Shown piece after piece: positions 30,160 to 41,724 of a DNA stretch of 64,000 nucleotides. The stretch spans positions 18,169 to 82,168 of the forward strand of contig JAEUHH010000074.1 of assembly GCA_016795505.1 (NCBI GenBank), written 5' to 3'. The translations under genes were made by a program, and so were the position numbers. The DNA is from Verrucomicrobiales bacterium. Its GTDB lineage: Bacteria > Verrucomicrobiota > Verrucomicrobiia > Verrucomicrobiales > DEV007. Position 1 is the stretch's first letter, and each line of letters begins with the position of its first letter. The notes under the pieces were generated by a model, which saw only the letters and a program-made list of their open reading frames with translations, had not been told where the DNA came from and searched no databases.

Positions 30160-30975
30160 ATGACCACCGCCACCACCAATCGCATCGACTCCACCTTCTC
30201 CGCCCTGAGATCACAGGGTAAAGCCGCATTCGTGGCCTATGTCTGCGCCGGAGACCCGGACATGGCCCGGTCTCTGGAGATCCTCCGCGCACTGGAGCAA
30301 GCCGGCGTCGACATCATCGAACTGGGCGTGCCTTTCTCCGATCCCATGGCCGATGGCATCGTGAACCAGATGGCCGCCCACCGCGCCCTGGAGGCGGGCG
30401 CCTCCCTGCCCGGCGTACTGGGACTGGTGCGGAATTTCCGGCGCGAATCGGAGCTGCCCATCGTCCTGTTCACCTACCTGAACCCCGTCTATGCCTACGG
30501 CTTCGAGGCTTTCCACCACGAGGCCGCCGCCGCCGGCGCCGATGGCGTGCTGCTGCTGGACCTGCCGCCCGATGAGTCGGCCCGCAATGCCGAACTCCAC
30601 GAGCTGCCCGATCTGCGCCACATCCGCCTGATCGCGCCGACCACCCCGGCCGACCGCGTGCCGATGCTCGCGCGGGCCAGCGAAGGCTTCATCTACTACG
30701 TCTCCCGCGAAGGCGTCACCGGCGCCCAGACTGATCTGGCCGAGGGCATCGCGGACAATGTCGCCGCCATCAAGCGCCACACTGATGTGCCGGTCGCAGT
30801 CGGCTTCGGCATCTCCACCCCCGCCCAGGCGGCCGAGGTCGCCCGCGCCGCGGACGGCGTCGTCGTTGGCAGTGCCATCGTCCGCCGGGTTCAGGAACAC
30901 GCGTCCGATCCCGATGTGGCACGAGTCGTAGGCGACTTTGTAAAACCGCTGGTGGACGCGGTGAAGTCCGTCTAA
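30160..30975 (+). CDS. trpA: Tryptophan synthase alpha chain
   Basis: 271 residues, the normal length. It cleaves indole-3-glycerol phosphate to indole and glyceraldehyde 3-phosphate, passing indole to TrpB. The catalytic Glu lies in IIELGVPFSDPMADG, the second acidic residue in GVLLLDLPPDE, and the phosphate-binding loops in YVSREGVTGAQ and VAVGFGIST. trpB is not in the window, so the trp genes are dispersed here. The 220 bp upstream hold no gene or obvious leader peptide. Confidence 0.97.
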   Translation: MTTATTNRIDSTFSALRSQGKAAFVAYVCAGDPDMARSLEILRALEQAGVDIIELGVPFSDPMADGIVNQMAAHRALEAGASLPGVLGLVRNFRRESELPIVLFTYLNPVYAYGFEAFHHEAAAAGADGVLLLDLPPDESARNAELHELPDLRHIRLIAPTTPADRVPMLARASEGFIYYVSREGVTGAQTDLAEGIADNVAAIKRHTDVPVAVGFGISTPAQAAEVARAADGVVVGSAIVRRVQEHASDPDVARVVGDFVKPLVDAVKSV

Positions 30976-31072
30976 TTTTTCCCACCGCGGTTCCCCCCCG
31001 ACTCGGAGGCGGGCCGCACCACGCACCTCTCCCACCCTGACTTCCACCCCATTCGGCCTTTCCCATCCCCCC

Positions 31073-31891
31073 ATGACTTTGAAATTCTGGAAAATGAACG
31101 GCGCCGGCAATGACTTCGTCGTGCTGGACAATCGCGACAAGAGCCTCGACCTGACCCGCGAGCAGATCGCCCATCTCTGCGACCGCCAGCGCGGCGTGGG
31201 AGCGGATGGCCTGCTGGCCGTCGAGCCCGCAGAAGGCGGCGCCGATTTCCGGATGCGCTACTACAACGCCGACGGCGGAGAGGCCGAGATGTGCGGCAAC
31301 GGCGCGCGTTGCTTTGCCCAGTTCGCCCGTTCGCTCGACCCCGCGAAGGCCTCGGCGGAGAAAATCTCCTTCGAGACCATCGCCGGCGTCATCAAGGCTG
31401 AGTTCGAAGGGCAGAACATCCGCATCGAGCTCAGTGAGCCCTTCGATCTGGAACTCGACACCGACCTCGCCGTCGATGGCGAGTTGCTGGCGATCAATTC
31501 CATCAACACCGGCGTGCCGCACGCCGTCGTCTTTGTCGAAGACCTCGAGACCATCGACGTGCGCCGCCTCGGCTCGGCCATCCGCCATCACAACCATTTC
31601 AAACCCGCCGGCACCAATGCGAACTTCGCCCAGGTGCTCGGCCCCGACCACATCGCCATCCGCACCTACGAGCGCGGCGTCGAGGATGAGACCCTGGCCT
31701 GCGGCACCGGCATGGTGGCCTGCGCCATCGTCCATTTCGAGCTGAACGAAGGCGACCGCCCCATCCGAGTGCAGGTCCGTGGCGGCGACACGCTGGAGGT
31801 GAATTTCCGCAAGACCCGCGACGGGGACTTCAAGGACGTGACCCTGCTCGGACCGGCCGAACTGACCTTCTCCGGCACCATCGACATCTGA
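31073..31891 (+). CDS. dapF: Diaminopimelate epimerase
   Basis: 272 residues. It interconverts LL- and meso-diaminopimelate for peptidoglycan and lysine synthesis. The two catalytic cysteines lie in the mirrored motifs EMCGNGARC and LACGTGMVA, and the start KFWKMNGAGNDFVVLDN is diagnostic. It is 97 bp downstream of trpA and 81 bp upstream of dapA, all on the plus strand, forming a likely amino-acid biosynthesis transcript. Confidence 0.97.
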   Translation: MTLKFWKMNGAGNDFVVLDNRDKSLDLTREQIAHLCDRQRGVGADGLLAVEPAEGGADFRMRYYNADGGEAEMCGNGARCFAQFARSLDPAKASAEKISFETIAGVIKAEFEGQNIRIELSEPFDLELDTDLAVDGELLAINSINTGVPHAVVFVEDLETIDVRRLGSAIRHHNHFKPAGTNANFAQVLGPDHIAIRTYERGVEDETLACGTGMVACAIVHFELNEGDRPIRVQVRGGDTLEVNFRKTRDGDFKDVTLLGPAELTFSGTIDI

Positions 31892-31972
31892 TCGCTCCGG
31901 CAACTTCGGCTTTTCTTTTCCACTCCGCTCGTCTCTACTACCCGACAGCAGCCTGACCTCACCCCACCGACC

Positions 31973-32848
31973 ATGTTCCAAGGCGTCCACACCGCTATCG
32001 TCACGCCCTTCGCCGGCCACGGCATCGACGCCCACGCCTTTTGCACGCTGATCGACCGCCAGTTCGAGAATGGCATCTCCGGCATCGTCCCGGTCGGCAC
32101 CACCGGCGAGTCACCCACCCTGAGCCATGAGGAACATGTCCGCGTCATCGAACTCGCCGCCCAGCATGCCGCCAAACGGGGCCTCGTCATCGCCGGCACC
32201 GGATCGAACTCGACGGACGAGGCCATCACCCTCACCCAGGCCGCCCAGAAAGCCGGCGCGGATGCCGTGCTCCTCGTCGCGCCCTACTACAACAAGCCTT
32301 CGCAGGAGGGGCTCTACCAGCATTTCAAGCTCATCGCCGAAGCCAGCGAGCTACCCATCATGCTCTACTCGATCCCCGGCCGCTGCGGCATCGCGATCGA
32401 AGTCGAGACTGTCGTCCGCCTCGCCGAGATCTGCCCGACCATCCGGGCGATCAAGGAAGCCGGCGGCAGCGCCGAGCGCGTCAGCCAGCTCCGCGCCGCC
32501 CTGCCCGACAGCTTTGAGATCCTCTCCGGCGACGACTCGCTGACCCTGCCCTTCATGTCGCTCGGCGCCTGTGGCGTGGTCAGCGTGGCCTCAAATCTGG
32601 TCCCCCGTGTCATGGTCGACCTCGTCGCCGCCGCCAACGAGGGCCGATTCGGCGACGCGCTGGCCATCCACCGCCGCTACTACCCGCTTTTCTCCGCTTT
32701 CCTCAAGCTGGACACCAACCCGGTGCCGATCAAGGCCGCCCTCGGACTGAAGGGCCTCTGCTCTCCCGACCTGCGCCTGCCCATGGTGCAAATGCCCGAG
32801 TCGAAACTGGCCGAACTGCGGGGCATCCTCGACACCCTCGGCATCTGA
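31973..32848 (+). CDS. dapA: 4-hydroxy-tetrahydrodipicolinate synthase
   Basis: 291 residues, a (beta/alpha)8 class I aldolase that condenses pyruvate with aspartate semialdehyde. The substrate loop PVGTTGESPTLSHEEH, the catalytic Tyr in IMLYSIPGRCG and the Schiff-base Lys in IRAIKEAGG are intact. It is the dapF partner in diaminopimelate synthesis. Its stop is only 7 bp from the stop of the convergent PSD1 gene, so transcription termination there is tight. Confidence 0.97.
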   Translation: MFQGVHTAIVTPFAGHGIDAHAFCTLIDRQFENGISGIVPVGTTGESPTLSHEEHVRVIELAAQHAAKRGLVIAGTGSNSTDEAITLTQAAQKAGADAVLLVAPYYNKPSQEGLYQHFKLIAEASELPIMLYSIPGRCGIAIEVETVVRLAEICPTIRAIKEAGGSAERVSQLRAALPDSFEILSGDDSLTLPFMSLGACGVVSVASNLVPRVMVDLVAAANEGRFGDALAIHRRYYPLFSAFLKLDTNPVPIKAALGLKGLCSPDLRLPMVQMPESKLAELRGILDTLGI

Positions 32849-32855
32849 GGCACCC

Positions 32856-35939
<3,084 letters not shown>

Positions 35940-36067
35940 CGCTCCGGACAGTGTGCCCGGAGGGCTCCGGTGCGTCAAGCGGCGCGGGTGCGGGTGCGGC
36001 TTCGCACGGATCGGTCGACGGCGGAAACCACTGGACGCTGGCCATCGGACTTCCTACCATCGTCTGC

Positions 36068-37501
36068 GTGAAGCCCCACCCGCTGCTCATCGCCCTGATC
36101 CTACCCGTCGCCGCCGCTGCGGCCGAAAAGCCGAACATCCTCCTCATCGTATCCGACGATCAGGGCTACCACGACCTCGGCGCGGTGAATGACGAGATCC
36201 TGACGCCCCACCTCGACCGGCTCGCCCGCGAAGGCACCCGGCTGACCAGCTTCTATGTCGCCTGGCCGGCCTGCACGCCCTCCCGCGGGGCCTTCCTCAC
36301 GGGACGCTACCCGCAACGCAACGGGATCTACGACATGATCCGCAACGAGGCTCCGGATTACGGCCACCGCTACGATGCGGAGGAGTATGCCGTCTCCTTT
36401 GAGCGCATCGGCGGCATGGACGAGCGGGAGATCCTCCTGCCGGCGATGTTGAAAACCGCGGGCTATCCCAGCGCCATCTTTGGCAAGTGGGATCTGGGCA
36501 TGCAGCGGCGCTACCTGCCCACCGCGCGCGGCTTTGACGAATTCTACGGTCTGGTCAACACCGGCATCGACTACTACACCCACGAGCGCTACGGCGTGCC
36601 CAGCATGTTCCGCAACACCGAACCGACCGAGGCGGACAAGGGCACCTATGCCACCCATCTCTTCGAGCGCGAGGCGCTCCGTTTCATCGAAAAGCACGGC
36701 GGCCGCCAGCCGTTCTTCCTCTACGTGCCCTTCAATGCTCCCCATGGCTCCTCGTCGCTCGATCCCCGCATCCGCGGCACCGTCCAGGCCCCGCCCGAGT
36801 TCGAGAAGCTCTACCCGCCGGTCGAACAGGACTACCAGCCCGGGAGAAAATATGGCGAAGCCGCCGAGGTGCCCACCGCCGCCAAGCGCTACCGGGACTA
36901 CCGCGCCGCGGTGAGCTGCATGGACGCCTCCATCGGCAGGATGCTCGACCTGCTCGATGCCAAGGGCATCGCGGACAACACCATCGTCATTTTTTTCAGC
37001 GACAACGGAGGCAGCGGCGGAGCGAAAAACGGCCCCCTGCGCGGAAAGAAGGGCGACACCTGGGAGGGCGGCATCCGGGTGCTCAGCCTCGTCCGCTGGA
37101 CCGCCGGGGGCGTGCCCGCCGGTGCGGTGAACGACGCCTTCCTCACCAGCCTGGAGATTTTCCCCAGCCTCGCCGCCGCCACCGGCGCCACACTTCCCGC
37201 GGGCGTCGTGCTGGACGGCTACGACTGGTGGCCCACCCTGCGAGGCCAGACACCCAGCCCGCGCACCGAGATGTTCTGGAAACGCCAGGGACGCCGGGCC
37301 GCGCGGATGGATCAGTGGAAATGGGTCGACATGGACGGCCGCACGGGCGGTCTGTTCGATCTTTCCAAAGACATCGGGGAGACCAGGGACCTGTCCGCCG
37401 AACAGCCGGAGATCCTCGCCCGCATCCGGGCCCGCTACGACGCCTGGTATCGTGAGACCATGATCGAAGCCGAGCCGCGCGGCCCGTTCAAGGACTACTG
37501 A
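36068..37501 (+). CDS. Sulfatase (type I)
   Basis: 477 residues. A GTG start at 36068 gives a compact signal peptide (VKPHPLLIALILPVAAAAA) followed at once by the sulfatase start KPNILLIVSDDQGYHDLG. The active-site signature is CTPSR in WPACTPSRGAFLTGRYPQR, with Cys modified to formylglycine. The second metal site is in IVIFFSDNGGSGGAKNGPLRG. The frame stays open upstream to 35666, but those residues lie in the coding region of the divergent PSD1 gene and are not credible. It lies 128 bp from the PSD1 start, so a shared divergent promoter region is likely. Confidence 0.93.
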   Translation: MKPHPLLIALILPVAAAAAEKPNILLIVSDDQGYHDLGAVNDEILTPHLDRLAREGTRLTSFYVAWPACTPSRGAFLTGRYPQRNGIYDMIRNEAPDYGHRYDAEEYAVSFERIGGMDEREILLPAMLKTAGYPSAIFGKWDLGMQRRYLPTARGFDEFYGLVNTGIDYYTHERYGVPSMFRNTEPTEADKGTYATHLFEREALRFIEKHGGRQPFFLYVPFNAPHGSSSLDPRIRGTVQAPPEFEKLYPPVEQDYQPGRKYGEAAEVPTAAKRYRDYRAAVSCMDASIGRMLDLLDAKGIADNTIVIFFSDNGGSGGAKNGPLRGKKGDTWEGGIRVLSLVRWTAGGVPAGAVNDAFLTSLEIFPSLAAATGATLPAGVVLDGYDWWPTLRGQTPSPRTEMFWKRQGRRAARMDQWKWVDMDGRTGGLFDLSKDIGETRDLSAEQPEILARIRARYDAWYRETMIEAEPRGPFKDY

Positions 37502-37504
37502 ACT

Positions 37505-38212
37505 TCAATACCACTGCGCCCGCACCTGCCTCACCCATTCATCGGGGAAAAGCGCCGACGACATGCCCGTCTCCGTCTGCGCGATCGGCTCGTCGCTGAA
37601 AGACGGCAGGTCCTTCATCGCCACCGCGACGGTGGCCGCGAAGTCTTTCTCGATGTTGTGCACCCGCAGCGCACCATCCGGCTCGCGGATCAGATCCTCC
37701 CGCGTCCGGCGGGTGATCTCCGCGATAAAGGCCCGCTGCTTCGCCAGCGCCGCGGCAATTCCGTCGGGATGACGCTCGATCATCTCCTCGATCTGCCAGT
37801 TGGCCCTGACCAGATGCCGGTAGGCCCCCTCGAAGTCCAGCGCATACCGCCGCTGTGCACCGACATGCGCCGTCTCGATCAGGTCCTCATAGTGCAGCGC
37901 CAAATCGTGATCACCCGATGCCATCGACTCCTGGGCCTGGGCGATCCGCTCCTTCAGGTCGGCGATCCGGTAGTCCACCAGTCGGCGCTGAAAGCCCGGA
38001 TGGCGCTCCACCAGACTCTGGAACTGCGAGTAGGCCGCCGTGTAGTTGGCCAAAGCCAGCGGCCAGAGCGTCTGCCCTGCCATTTCCTCGCCCGTCTGGA
38101 CCAGCATGTAGGCGTGCAGCCACCGCGATTCGGCATCCTCCGAGCCGCACACCGGCTTCGCAGAGAAAAGAACCGCCCAGCAGACCAATGAAATGGGAAA
38201 AAGCCGATTCAT
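37505..38212 (-). CDS. Secreted helical (TPR-like) protein of unknown function
   Basis: 235 residues with a signal peptide (MNRLFPISLVCWAVLFSAKPVCG). The mature part is all helical with YMLVQTGEEMAGQTLWPLAL, ALANYTAAYSQFQSLVERHP and DFEGAYRHLVRANWQIEEM segments that look like degenerate TPR or four-helix repeats. The long upstream extension of this frame to 39298 overlaps gdhA antisense and is spurious. It is convergent with the sulfatase, 3 bp between stops. I do not recognise a family. Confidence 0.75.
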   Translation of the reverse strand: MNRLFPISLVCWAVLFSAKPVCGSEDAESRWLHAYMLVQTGEEMAGQTLWPLALANYTAAYSQFQSLVERHPGFQRRLVDYRIADLKERIAQAQESMASGDHDLALHYEDLIETAHVGAQRRYALDFEGAYRHLVRANWQIEEMIERHPDGIAAALAKQRAFIAEITRRTREDLIREPDGALRVHNIEKDFAATVAVAMKDLPSFSDEPIAQTETGMSSALFPDEWVRQVRAQWY

Positions 38213-38344
38213 CGCGCACCTGTCGCCCACGACTGGGAAAATAACCCCAAGACCCGGCGCGTAAAAGGACAAAATCGGCGGGGCCGCCGCATCACTTTTC
38301 TGCCATGTTATCGTAGCCATTTTCAGAACACCCACCCGACGCCC

Positions 38345-39637
38345 ATGTCCGCCACCGCCGCCTCCTCCGTTTTCGACGATGCCCTGCGCAACCTCGACCG
38401 CGCCTTCGACTACGCCGACATCCACGCCGAGGCCATCGAGAGGCTGAAACACCCCAAGCTCGCCATCGAAGTTTCCATTCCCGTGCGCATGGACAGCGGC
38501 GAACTCCGCCTCTTCACCGGCTACCGGGTGCGGCATGACGACACCCGCGGACCCGGCAAGGGCGGCATCCGCTTTCATCCCGGCGTGACCCTCGACGAGG
38601 TGAAGGCCCTCGCTTTCTGGATGACCTGCAAATGCGCCGTGATGAACCTGCCCTATGGTGGCGCCAAGGGCGGCGTGATCGTCAATCCCAAGGAGCTGAG
38701 CCACATGGAACTCGAGCGCCTCAGCCGCGGCTTCATCCAGCGCATCGCGGACTTCATCGGCCCCGACACCGACGTGCCCGCGCCCGATGTCTATACCAAT
38801 TCCATGATCATGGGCTGGATGACCGACGAATACTCGAAGATCCGCCGCCAGTTCACCCCCGCCGTCATCACCGGCAAGCCGATTCCGCTCGGCGGCAGCG
38901 AAGGTCGCGAGGATGCCACCGGACGCGGCGCCTATTACTGTCTGAAGGAAATGGAGTCCGAGCGCGATTGGACACCCGGCGGCATCACCGTCGCCATCCA
39001 GGGCTTTGGCAATGCCGGCCAGGCCGTCGCCCGGCTCCTCGCCGCCGATGGCTACCGCATCGTCGCCGTGTCCGACTCCAGCGGTGGCATTTACCGCGCC
39101 AGCGGGCTCAACATCCCGGCTCTCATCCACGCCAAGGAAGCCGGCAGTCACCTCGCCGCCATCGCCGCCGATCCCACCATCGGCGGCGATGCGATCGACA
39201 ATGCCTCCCTCCTCGCCCTCGATGCCGACATCCTCATTCCCGCCGCTCTGGAAAATGTCCTCACCGCCGACAATGCCGCCCAGGTCCGGGCCCGCCACGT
39301 CGTCGAGGTCGCCAACGGTCCCGTCACCAGCGATGCCGACGCCATCCTGCGCCAGCGCGGCATCCAGGTGCTACCCGACATCCTCGCCAATGCCGGCGGC
39401 GTCACCGTGAGCTACTTCGAGTGGGTCCAGAACAAAAGCGGCTGGTACTGGAGCCGGGACCAGGTGCACCAGCGGCTCCAGGAGCGCATGGCCGCCGAGT
39501 ATCGGAGCATTTCCACCCTCGCCGCCCGGCACGACATCGACCTGCGCACCGCCGCCTACGCCCAGGCACTCGGCCGCATCGGCCGGGCGCTCACCGCCCA
39601 GGGCACCCGTGAGTATTTCATCGGCGGCAAGGGTTGA
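38345..39637 (+). CDS. gdhA: Glu/Leu/Phe/Val-family dehydrogenase, glutamate dehydrogenase type
   Basis: 430 residues. It carries out reversible oxidative deamination of glutamate to 2-oxoglutarate and ammonia. The dimerisation/catalytic domain has GPGKGGIRFHPGVTLDEVKAL and the catalytic-Lys motif LPYGGAKGGVIVNPKELS; the Rossmann domain has VAIQGFGNAGQAVARLL. The length and the absence of an N-terminal extension fit the hexameric small GDH class. Cofactor preference is likely NAD but not provable from motif alone. It stands at the start of a plus-strand run. Confidence 0.93.
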   Translation: MSATAASSVFDDALRNLDRAFDYADIHAEAIERLKHPKLAIEVSIPVRMDSGELRLFTGYRVRHDDTRGPGKGGIRFHPGVTLDEVKALAFWMTCKCAVMNLPYGGAKGGVIVNPKELSHMELERLSRGFIQRIADFIGPDTDVPAPDVYTNSMIMGWMTDEYSKIRRQFTPAVITGKPIPLGGSEGREDATGRGAYYCLKEMESERDWTPGGITVAIQGFGNAGQAVARLLAADGYRIVAVSDSSGGIYRASGLNIPALIHAKEAGSHLAAIAADPTIGGDAIDNASLLALDADILIPAALENVLTADNAAQVRARHVVEVANGPVTSDADAILRQRGIQVLPDILANAGGVTVSYFEWVQNKSGWYWSRDQVHQRLQERMAAEYRSISTLAARHDIDLRTAAYAQALGRIGRALTAQGTREYFIGGKG

Positions 39638-39673
39638 TCCCGCCCCGCGCCGACGCGACATTCCCTCCGCGTC

Positions 39674-40222
39674 ATGCCCGCCGCCTCCCGCATCGCCCGT
39701 TGGCTCTTCGGCATCGGCTGCCTCGGCCTCGGGGCTTGGCTGGTGGCCGATGGCCTGCGCGCGGAAGTGTCCCTCATCCCCGATCCCGATTCGGAGCTTC
39801 CCGCCACCACCCTCCGCGACACCGCCGCGAGCCTGATCGGTGGCGGATTGCTCATCCTCATCGGCGCCATCGCCCTCGCCACCGAACTCGCCGCTCTCGC
39901 TGCCATCCCCCTGCACGCCTTCATCGATGCCATCTACCTGCCCGGCGGACGGGCCGACAAGCCGACGCTGAATCTCAAACTCCCGGCTTACTACCGCGAG
40001 CAGGACCGCCCCGATGACGCGCTGGCCGAGTACCGCAAGATCCTGCGCCATCATCCCGACACCCTGGAGGCCTGGCTGGGCGCTCTGGACCTGCTCGTCG
40101 TCACCTTCGAGGACACCGGCGCCGCCCGTCGGCTCTATGCGCGCGGCCGGCGCCGCTTTCGCCGCGATGCGGAGAAACTCGCCGCCCTGGAAAGCCACTG
40201 GCAGAGCCTCGGCGTCCGCTGA
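39674..40222 (+). CDS. Two-TM protein with C-terminal TPR-like helices
   Basis: 182 residues. Hydrophobic segments lie near 8-28 (WLFGIGCLGLGAWLVADG) and 53-75 (SLIGGGLLILIGAIALATEL); the tail (about 105-182) is a TPR-like pair (YREQDRPDDALAEYRKIL, then TGAARRLYARGRRRFRRDAE). The membrane-then-TPR layout suggests a scaffold on the cytoplasmic side. It lies 36 bp after gdhA and is probably co-transcribed. The function is unknown. Confidence 0.75.
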   Translation: MPAASRIARWLFGIGCLGLGAWLVADGLRAEVSLIPDPDSELPATTLRDTAASLIGGGLLILIGAIALATELAALAAIPLHAFIDAIYLPGGRADKPTLNLKLPAYYREQDRPDDALAEYRKILRHHPDTLEAWLGALDLLVVTFEDTGAARRLYARGRRRFRRDAEKLAALESHWQSLGVR

Positions 40223-40287
40223 CCCATCACCGGCTCTGGCGTGAAGACGTGCAAGCCATTGCTTGTCGCGCACCCACCCCATCGGTT

Positions 40288-40353
40288 TCAATCCAACAGG
40301 GTTGCTTCTCCGATCATACCCTGTCTCATCGGAGACCAGACCCTGTCTCATCG
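40288..40353. repeat. 22-bp periodic palindromic repeat, locus E (three units)
   Basis: Three units with cores ACAGGGT (40296-40302), ACCCTGT (40318-40324) and ACCCTGT (40340-40346), all 22 bp apart. The second unit shows the full palindrome: CCGAT at one end, ATCGG at the other. It ends 9 bp before the ATG of the DUF1501 gene at 40363. Confidence 0.85.
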
Positions 40354-40362
40354 GCCTGACGC

Positions 40363-41697
40363 ATGACCTCACCCTTTTCACACCGCCGCGACTTTCTCCG
40401 CTCCCTCAGCCTGGGCACCGCGGGCGGTCTGCTCGGCGGTCTCGCCCGCGCCGCTTCCCCCACCGGCAAGGCCAAATCTGTGATCCTCATTTTCAACGAC
40501 GGCGCGCCGAGCCACCTCGATCTCTGGGACCCGAAGCCGGACGCTCCGTCCGATGTGCGCGGCGATTTCATGCCCATCCGGACGAATGTCCCCGGCATCC
40601 ACGTCACCGAGCTGCTGCCCCGGATGGCGAAACGCATGGACAAGATCGCGCTGGTCCGCTCCGTCCATCACCAGCACCAGGGCCACAACTCGGGCATGTA
40701 TTGGGCCACCGTGGGGCGCCCCTACCGCATCGACAGCACCCTGATCAACCCCAGTCGCACCGATTTTCCCAGCTTCGGCACCCTCACCGGCTGGCTCGCC
40801 CAGCGGGACGGCTACAGCGGCTCGATGCCGCCCTACGTGATCACTCCCTGGCCGCACTGCGACAGCCGCGCCTACATCACGCCGGGCCAGTTCGGCGGCT
40901 GCCTCGGCGCGCAATACGATCCGTTTGTCCTCAACACCGATCCGAATGCGCCCAACTACCGGCCGCCCGGCATCTCGCTCGATGAACAGGTCGGCTCCGA
41001 CCGATTCGGGCAACGGCTCGGCCTGCTGCGGGAGCTAAGCGCACCGGGAAACACCGTGGTCTCGCGGACCGCCTCGGAGATGGACCAATTCCACGAGCGC
41101 GCCGTGCGCATCCTGCAGAGCGACCGCGCCGCCGAGGCCTTCGACCTGTCGAAGGAGCCCGATTCTGTCCGCGAACGCTACGGCCGCCACCAGTGGGGTC
41201 AGTCCCACCTGCTCGCCCGCCGCCTGATCGAGGCCGGCACGCGGTTTGTCACCACGGTCAACGGTCCCAGCATCATCTGGGATACCCACAAGGACAATAC
41301 CAAGCGGCTCCGCGACACCCTCGTCCCGCCCATGGAACAGGCCTACGCCGCCCTGCTCGACGACTTGGAGGAGCGAGGCCTGCTCGACTCGACGCTGGTC
41401 GTGTGGATGGGAGAGTTCGGCCGCACCCCGAAGATCAACAAGGATGCCGGGCGCGATCACTGGCCCGGTTGCTACACCGTCGCGCTGGCCGGCGGCGGCA
41501 TCCGCGGCGGCCAGGTGGTCGGTGCCTCCGATGCCATCGGCGCCTACCCGATCGAACGCGCCGTCTCGCCCGCCGACATCCACGCCACCGTCTTCGCCGC
41601 ACTCGGCTACGACTGCCGGGCCATCACCTACCGGCAGGTGGACGACCGGCCGATCCCGCTCTCGGAGGGCTCGCCCATCCGCGAACTGCTGGCTTGA
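40363..41697 (+). CDS. DUF1501 Tat-exported protein (sulfatase-fold)
   Basis: 444 residues. A twin-arginine signal (HRRDFLRSLSLGTAGGLLGG) is followed by the DUF1501 start SVILIFNDGAPSHLDLWDPKP. The alkaline-phosphatase-like fold motifs are LLDSTLVVWMGEFGRTPKIN and DHWPGCYTVALAGGGIRGG. In PVC genomes these proteins normally pair with PSD1 proteins and may process sulfated polysaccharides, but activity is unproved. It is followed 27 bp later by the ceramidase-like gene, so an operon is likely. Confidence 0.93.
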   Translation: MTSPFSHRRDFLRSLSLGTAGGLLGGLARAASPTGKAKSVILIFNDGAPSHLDLWDPKPDAPSDVRGDFMPIRTNVPGIHVTELLPRMAKRMDKIALVRSVHHQHQGHNSGMYWATVGRPYRIDSTLINPSRTDFPSFGTLTGWLAQRDGYSGSMPPYVITPWPHCDSRAYITPGQFGGCLGAQYDPFVLNTDPNAPNYRPPGISLDEQVGSDRFGQRLGLLRELSAPGNTVVSRTASEMDQFHERAVRILQSDRAAEAFDLSKEPDSVRERYGRHQWGQSHLLARRLIEAGTRFVTTVNGPSIIWDTHKDNTKRLRDTLVPPMEQAYAALLDDLEERGLLDSTLVVWMGEFGRTPKINKDAGRDHWPGCYTVALAGGGIRGGQVVGASDAIGAYPIERAVSPADIHATVFAALGYDCRAITYRQVDDRPIPLSEGSPIRELLA

Positions 41698-41724
41698 GTC
41701 CCCCACCCTTTTCCATTCGATTTC

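Noticed and set aside
38213..39298. N-terminal extension of the TPR-like gene at 37505 across gdhA
   Set aside because: It overlaps gdhA antisense; the signal peptide at 38212 marks the real start.
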